Shown: piece after piece, positions 1 through 6,001 of the stretch | How positions within the stretch are numbered: position 1 is the first letter of the stretch | Layout of the letters: the number at the start of each line of letters is the position of its first letter | From: Competibacteraceae bacterium UBA2792 | Lineage (GTDB): Bacteria; Pseudomonadota; Gammaproteobacteria; Competibacterales; Competibacteraceae | Direction: 5' to 3' | Assembly: GCA_002352125.1 (NCBI GenBank) | Contig: DEHU01000295.1 | Location: 7,229 to 13,229 of the forward strand | DNA length: 6,001 nt | Made by a program: the position numbers and the translations under genes | The notes under the pieces: model-generated | Told to the model about the DNA's origin: nothing | Databases searched by the model: none | The model's input: only the letters and a program-made list of their open reading frames with translations

Positions 1-1989
<1,989 letters not shown>

Positions 1990-2059
1990 CAACTCGAAGC
2001 TTACAGATTGTGTCTGCCGCAACCAGATTGCACCGCGATGACGATGCCAGAACGGCAAA

Positions 2060-2091
2060 CCCCCATCGCCACCGCGCGGGTGGGTTGGGGG
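2060..2091 (-). promoter_or_regulatory. GC-rich hairpin in the presumed zipA mRNA leader
   Basis: An imperfect inverted repeat: an outer 6-bp stem (CCCCCA at 2060-2065 with TGGGGG at 2086-2091), a small internal loop, then an inner 5-bp stem (CCACC at 2069-2073 with GGTGG at 2079-2083) closing a 5-base loop. If the promoter at 2105-2133 is used, it would form within the first few dozen bases of the transcript, about 70 bases before the start codon. On the zipA-sense RNA it is followed by only three U residues, so it is a poor rho-independent terminator. A 5' stabilising or attenuating stem is possible. This is inference from base pairing alone. Confidence 0.35.
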
Positions 2092-2104
2092 CAACGTCCG
2101 GCCG

Positions 2105-2133
2105 TTTATACCGAAATGCGTTCACTTTAACAA
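2105..2133 (-). promoter_or_regulatory. Predicted sigma-70-type promoter for zipA-ligA
   Basis: Read on the minus strand, there is a -35-like TTGTTA (2133-2128), a 17-base spacer and a -10-like TATAAA (2110-2105). The hexamers match consensus at 4 of 6 and 5 of 6 positions, and the spacing is ideal. The stretch is clearly more AT-rich than its surroundings. It lies between the smc stop and zipA and points toward zipA. Initiation would be near 2098, giving a leader of roughly 110 bases. It probably lets zipA and ligA be expressed independently of smc. Confidence 0.6.
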
Positions 2134-2208
2134 ATGCCATCCGCCGTCGCATTACCTCCTCGGCAGGAAGCCAACGGAACGAACGTCCGGATGATCCGGC
2201 CCGCGCTT

Positions 2209-5200
2209 CTAGCCGCCGGCTACGACCAATCGCGTAGCCTCTTCGACATCGACCGCGACCAACCGCGATACCCCCTGCTCCTGCATGGTCACACCCGCCA
2301 AATGCTGGGCGATTTCCATGGTGGCCTTGTTGTGGGTGACGAAAATGAACTGCACCCGTGCCGACATTTCCCGGACCAGCGCGCCGAACCGGCCAACGTT
2401 GGCTTCGTCCAGCGGTGCGTCCACCTCATCCAACAAACAAAACGGAGCCGGATTGAGCTGGAAGATGGCGAACACCAAGGCCACGGCGGTCAACGCTTTT
2501 TCGCCGCCGGATAACAAACCGATCGAGCCGATCCGCTTGCCGGGCGGTTTGGCCATGATCGCCACGCCGGCATCCAGCATGTCCTCGCCGGTTAGCTCCA
2601 GATGAGCCTGCCCCCCGCCAAACAAGCGCGGAAACAGCTCTCCCAATCCGGCGTTGACCCGATCGAATGTCTCGCGAAACCGGGCGCGGGTTTCGCGGTC
2701 GATCTTGCGCATAGCGTTTTCCAGGGTGGTCAACGCTTCCAGCAGATCGTCGTTTTGCGCGTCGAGATACTGTTTGCGCTCCGATAACTGGGCGCATTCC
2801 TCGATGGCGGCCAAGTTGATGGGACCCAGCCGCTGAATGCGTCGCTCCACCTGCTCCAGCCGCGCCAGCCAGTCGGGTTCGGTCGCTTCGACCGGCAGCG
2901 TCGAGAGAACCGTCTCCGGATCGGTGGCAAGGTCGTGCAACTGCTCGCGCAGATTTTGCTGGCGAACCCGCGCTTCGTTCGAGGCGAGCCGCTGCTCCTC
3001 GATCGCTCGACGCTGGGTTTCGGCCCGGTGCTCGCATCGACTGCGGTTCTGCTCTCCGGCTTCCAGTTCGGTGTCCTGGGCATCCAGGGCTTGGCGGGCA
3101 TTTCGCAGTTCCGCCTCGACCGCAAGCTGGGTTTCCAACCAGCGCGCCAAATCGTTTTCGGCCACGGCCAACACCTCATCGGTATCGGTAGTGCGTTCTT
3201 GCTCCAGCCGCGCCTGGCGGGCTTGCAACTGACGCCGTTGCGCGAGCAGCCGCTCCAGTGCCTGCTCGGCTGCCGCCAAGCGGGTTCGCAAGGTCTCGAT
3301 TGCCGTCATCTGGCGGGCCACCTCTCGACGAGCGGCATCCGCCAAAGTGCGGCGACGGCGCAGCTCGTCGCTCGACCGCTCCCGGCTTTCGGCCAATGTA
3401 GCCTGTTCCGCGCTCAAGCTCTCCAGAGCCAACAATGCGTCCTCCAACCGCGAGCGGGCGAGCTGTATTTGTTCTCGATCCTGCTGGCATTGCTCCTCCA
3501 GCTCGGCCTGTTCTTCGATGAGCACACCGCGTCGCATCCGCGTCTGTTCCAGGCGGTCCTGCAACGCCTGCAATCGTCCCTGCAGTTGGGCGTGGTCGCG
3601 ATGACGCTGGTTGATCGCCTGCTGCAACTCCCGTCGTTGCCGTTCGAGTTCGTCGTGCAGCCGGGTCCGGAACCGCTCCGCTTGCGCCGACTGCTGGGCC
3701 AGAGCGGCTTCGATTTCGCGTAATTCCGCCTCCAGGCGACGGATTTCCCGTTCGCGCCGCAGGACGCCCTCGTCGCCGCCGCGCGCCAGCCGCAACCAGT
3801 GCCGGCCGCACAACACACCATCGGGCGTCACCACGATTTCGCCGTCGCGCAATTGGGTGCGGCGCGCCAGCATTTCGGTCAAGTCGTTGGCGGTACTCAC
3901 GCCATCCAGAAAATCGGCGAGCGGCCACGGAGCGCGCACTTTGGTGGCCAATCCGGACGCGCGCGCATCCGTTTCCGGCAAGGTAGAAGGTTCGAACAAA
4001 GCCAGCCGGCCGTGTGCCAGCTCGGCGATGGTTCGAGCCGGCACGTCGAGATCCGGTACGCAAACCGCGTCCAGCCAGTCTGTCAGCACCGCCTCGGCGG
4101 CAGCCTCCCAACCGGATTCGACCTCGATCCGTTCGGCCAATCGCGGCGCTTGATCCAACTGCCGCGACCGCAACCAATCGTTCGCATCGTTGGCGTGCCG
4201 GCCCAACGCGGCTTCTTGCAGGGTTTGCAGCGATGCGAGACGGCCTCGCTCCATATGTGCCCGCTCCCGCGATAACCGCACGAGCTGTTCGGCATCTCGC
4301 AGCGCGTCTCGCGTCGCGATCAGTTCGGCCTCGACGTGCGCCAACTGCTCCTGATCTTGCCGCAAGGCTTCGGCGACGGCTCGTTCATTCATCTGCAACC
4401 CAGCGCGCTCATCGTCGAATTCGGCGCCGGCCAATTGCTCTTGCTCGTATTGCAGCCGCTCCAGCCGCCGCTCTCCCTGCAACAACTGCCGCTCCAAGTG
4501 CTCGATCCGGGCGCGTTCTACATCGGCTTGGCGCCGGGCATCGCCGTTGCGCTGGCCGAATTCCTCCCAAGCCGCCTGGCCCTCGCGCAGCACACTTTCG
4601 GCGGACGCCAACGCCGCGTTGGCATCCGTTTCGGCGGCCAGAAATCGCGCTAGTTCCGGTTCGGCCGCGGTCAACGCCTGCGTCCATTCGCCTTGTTGCA
4701 CCCGATCTTGCGCTAATTGCGCGTCGATCTGCTCCAACGCCATCGCGATGTGGCGCCAATCGTCCTCGCGGCGCCGCCGCAAATCGCGCTGGTGTTGCAG
4801 ATATTGTTCAAGCCGGCCGATTTCTGCACCGGCTTGGTAATAGCGGCCTTGGTTATCGTTGAACGCCTCGTTCAGTTCCGTGCGCCGCGCCCGCCCGATT
4901 TCCAATTGCGCCTCCAGTCGTCGCTGTTCGGCCAGGATCGCCTCCAATGCGGTTTCCTGTTGACGCAGGGCTTGTTCCTGCGCCTGAAGATCGCTCCGCA
5001 AGCTACGCCAACGCAACGTCAACAGTTCCGCCTTGAGGCGGCGTTCTTCGGCGCGGTATTCGCGATATTGTCCGGCGGCCCGCGCTTGGCATTGCAAATG
5101 TTGCAGTTGGCGGCCTAGTTCGTCGCGCACGTCGCGCAACCGTTCGAGGTTTTCGCGAGTGTGGCGAATGCGGGTCTCGGTCTCGCGACGACGTTCTTTG

Positions 5201-5718
5201 TACTTGGAAACGCCAGCCGCTTCTTCCAAAAAGACGCGCAAATCCTCGGGCCTGGCTTCGATGATCCGGGAGATCGTACCCTGTTCGATGATGGCGTAGC
5301 TGCGCGGTCCCAGCCCGGTTCCCAGAAAAATGTCGGCGATATCGCGGCGGCGGCAGCGAGTGCCGTTGAGAAAATAGCTAGATTGCCCGTCGCGGCCGAC
5401 CAACCGCTTGACGGCGATCTCGGCGTAGCTGGCCCACGGGCCGCCCAGCCGGCCCTGACCGTTGTCGAACACCAGCTCGATGGAGGCCTGCCCAACCGGC
5501 TTGCGGCTGGCCGCGCCGTTGAAGATCACGTCGGTCATGGTTTCGCCGCGCAGGCTGCGAGCCGAACTCTCGCCCATCACCCAACGCACGGCGTCGATGA
5601 TGTTGGATTTGCCGCAACCGTTCGGGCCGACGATACCGATCAGATTGCTGGGCAAATGCAGAACCGTGGGGTCCACGAACGACTTGAACCCCACCAGCTT
5701 GATCTTGCTCAGCCGCAT
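2209..5718 (-). CDS. smc: Chromosome partition/condensin protein SMC
   Basis: SMC is the ATPase core of bacterial condensin. As a homodimer, with the kleisin ScpA and with ScpB (neither encoded here), it extrudes or tethers DNA loops and helps segregate sister chromosomes on the nucleoid. At 1169 residues it has the usual full length. The N-terminal head carries Walker A GPNGCGKSN (31-39), the conserved arginine of SARSLRGETM (R57) and the IIEQGTISRI segment (143-152). A first coiled-coil arm runs from about 171 to 510, rich in Glu, Gln, Arg, Leu and Ala. The hinge is at about 512-645, followed by GVLRREREIRRLEAEL, where the return arm begins. The C-terminal head has the ABC signature LSGGEK (from 1069), Walker B CLLDEVDA with D1097/E1098, the D-loop, and the switch histidine in VTHNK (H1129). 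The ATG at 5718 is the only workable start: an in-frame TAG lies at 5734-5736, with no alternative start codon in between. No clear Shine-Dalgarno sequence is visible. The CheW-like gene ends 31 bases upstream, and all key residues are intact. Confidence 0.98.
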   Translation of the reverse strand: MRLSKIKLVGFKSFVDPTVLHLPSNLIGIVGPNGCGKSNIIDAVRWVMGESSARSLRGETMTDVIFNGAASRKPVGQASIELVFDNGQGRLGGPWASYAEIAVKRLVGRDGQSSYFLNGTRCRRRDIADIFLGTGLGPRSYAIIEQGTISRIIEARPEDLRVFLEEAAGVSKYKERRRETETRIRHTRENLERLRDVRDELGRQLQHLQCQARAAGQYREYRAEERRLKAELLTLRWRSLRSDLQAQEQALRQQETALEAILAEQRRLEAQLEIGRARRTELNEAFNDNQGRYYQAGAEIGRLEQYLQHQRDLRRRREDDWRHIAMALEQIDAQLAQDRVQQGEWTQALTAAEPELARFLAAETDANAALASAESVLREGQAAWEEFGQRNGDARRQADVERARIEHLERQLLQGERRLERLQYEQEQLAGAEFDDERAGLQMNERAVAEALRQDQEQLAHVEAELIATRDALRDAEQLVRLSRERAHMERGRLASLQTLQEAALGRHANDANDWLRSRQLDQAPRLAERIEVESGWEAAAEAVLTDWLDAVCVPDLDVPARTIAELAHGRLALFEPSTLPETDARASGLATKVRAPWPLADFLDGVSTANDLTEMLARRTQLRDGEIVVTPDGVLCGRHWLRLARGGDEGVLRREREIRRLEAELREIEAALAQQSAQAERFRTRLHDELERQRRELQQAINQRHRDHAQLQGRLQALQDRLEQTRMRRGVLIEEQAELEEQCQQDREQIQLARSRLEDALLALESLSAEQATLAESRERSSDELRRRRTLADAARREVARQMTAIETLRTRLAAAEQALERLLAQRRQLQARQARLEQERTTDTDEVLAVAENDLARWLETQLAVEAELRNARQALDAQDTELEAGEQNRSRCEHRAETQRRAIEEQRLASNEARVRQQNLREQLHDLATDPETVLSTLPVEATEPDWLARLEQVERRIQRLGPINLAAIEECAQLSERKQYLDAQNDDLLEALTTLENAMRKIDRETRARFRETFDRVNAGLGELFPRLFGGGQAHLELTGEDMLDAGVAIMAKPPGKRIGSIGLLSGGEKALTAVALVFAIFQLNPAPFCLLDEVDAPLDEANVGRFGALVREMSARVQFIFVTHNKATMEIAQHLAGVTMQEQGVSRLVAVDVEEATRLVVAGG

Positions 5719-5749
5719 GAGGGCGTCGAAAGGCTATCGCGCGGCCGGC

Positions 5750-6001
5750 TCAAGTCCGGCGGACCAGTGGTTGCAGCACCGCTTCGATAGCTTCCAGATC
5801 CGGAATGACGACCGGCTGATCCTGATAGCGCGCCCAGCTCAGAATCCCCGGCAAATGCAGGTCGGTTTCGCCGACCTCCGGATTCAACTGGAGCTCGTCG
5901 CGTTGCAGATTGATCGGCCGCGGCGCCGACGTACCCAGAATCCCGAAGTGCGGCAACCGGGAATCGGCACCCAAGGTATTGACGATGATGATGCGGGAAT
6001 T
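5750..6001 (-). CDS. CheW-like domain protein, C-terminal fragment (5' end outside window)
   Basis: The last 83 residues of a protein whose start lies beyond the right edge. The frame is open to position 6001 and ends at TGA (5752-5750). CheW proteins are cytoplasmic adaptors that couple chemoreceptors to the CheA kinase; related ones (PilI type) serve type IV pilus control. The visible part resembles the second half of a CheW fold: a beta strand SRIIIVNTLG, a second strand HFGILGTSAPRPINL matching the usual GLLVDxVxxV/L element, then LPGILSWARYQDQPVVIPDLEAI, like the closing CheW pattern of a hydrophobic strand and 'vvIlDLeal'. The assignment rests on this pattern alone, since the first half is missing. 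A TTG at 5974-5972 lies inside the domain and is not a plausible start. Being 31 bases upstream of smc, it may share a transcript with it. An adaptor outside a chemotaxis cluster, or a CheW-like scaffold with another role, are both possible. Confidence 0.6.
   Translation of the reverse strand, partial: NSRIIIVNTLGADSRLPHFGILGTSAPRPINLQRDELQLNPEVGETDLHLPGILSWARYQDQPVVIPDLEAIEAVLQPLVRRT

Noticed and set aside
2187..2199. Short inverted repeat CCGGATGATCCGG just after the smc stop, considered as a terminator
   Set aside because: Only a 5-bp stem with a 3-base loop and no following T-run on either strand; too weak for a rho-independent terminator.
2935..3723. A 262-codon plus-strand open frame opposite smc, with other long ones such as 4014-4862 and 5161-5790
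   Set aside because: They lie antisense to an intact smc frame. Coiled-coil genes rich in Leu, Glu, Gln, Arg and Ala codons in GC-rich DNA commonly leave the opposite strand open. No domain features or independent start signals are seen.

Overview
The window is a GC-rich piece of bacterial chromosome in which every gene I can support lies on the minus strand and is transcribed from right to left. In transcription order they are the 3' end of a CheW-like gene (5750-6001, runs off the right edge), a complete smc (2209-5718), a complete zipA (1105-1989) and the 5' half of ligA (1-1070, runs off the left edge). ZipA is essentially confined to Gammaproteobacteria, and smc-zipA-ligA is a known gammaproteobacterial gene order (for example in pseudomonads), so the host is very probably a gammaproteobacterium that uses SMC rather than MukB. 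The high GC content and the form of LigA would suit a Methylococcales-, Chromatiales- or Competibacter-like organism, but one window cannot settle the genus.

Region by region: 5750-6001 encodes the last 83 residues of a CheW-like signalling protein. A 31-base gap then leads to smc, which encodes a 1169-residue chromosome-organising ATPase with all expected head, coiled-coil and hinge parts. A 219-base gap between smc and zipA (1990-2208) is the only real intergenic space. It holds a good sigma-70-type promoter pointing at zipA, a GC-rich hairpin in the presumed zipA leader, and an orphan Shine-Dalgarno-like sequence; I see no clear rho-independent terminator there. zipA encodes a 294-residue FtsZ-anchoring division protein. 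A 34-base gap separates it from ligA, so the two are probably co-transcribed.

Functionally, the three housekeeping genes link chromosome organisation (SMC), septum assembly (ZipA) and DNA nick sealing (LigA), all needed once per cell cycle. The long open frames on the opposite strand and in other frames are by-products of GC-rich coding sequence. I found no mobile element, CRISPR array, RNA gene or accessory system, and nothing that qualifies as a new biological system. The points worth a second look are small: the promoter and leader of zipA, a LigA sequence variant, and the CheW-like neighbour.
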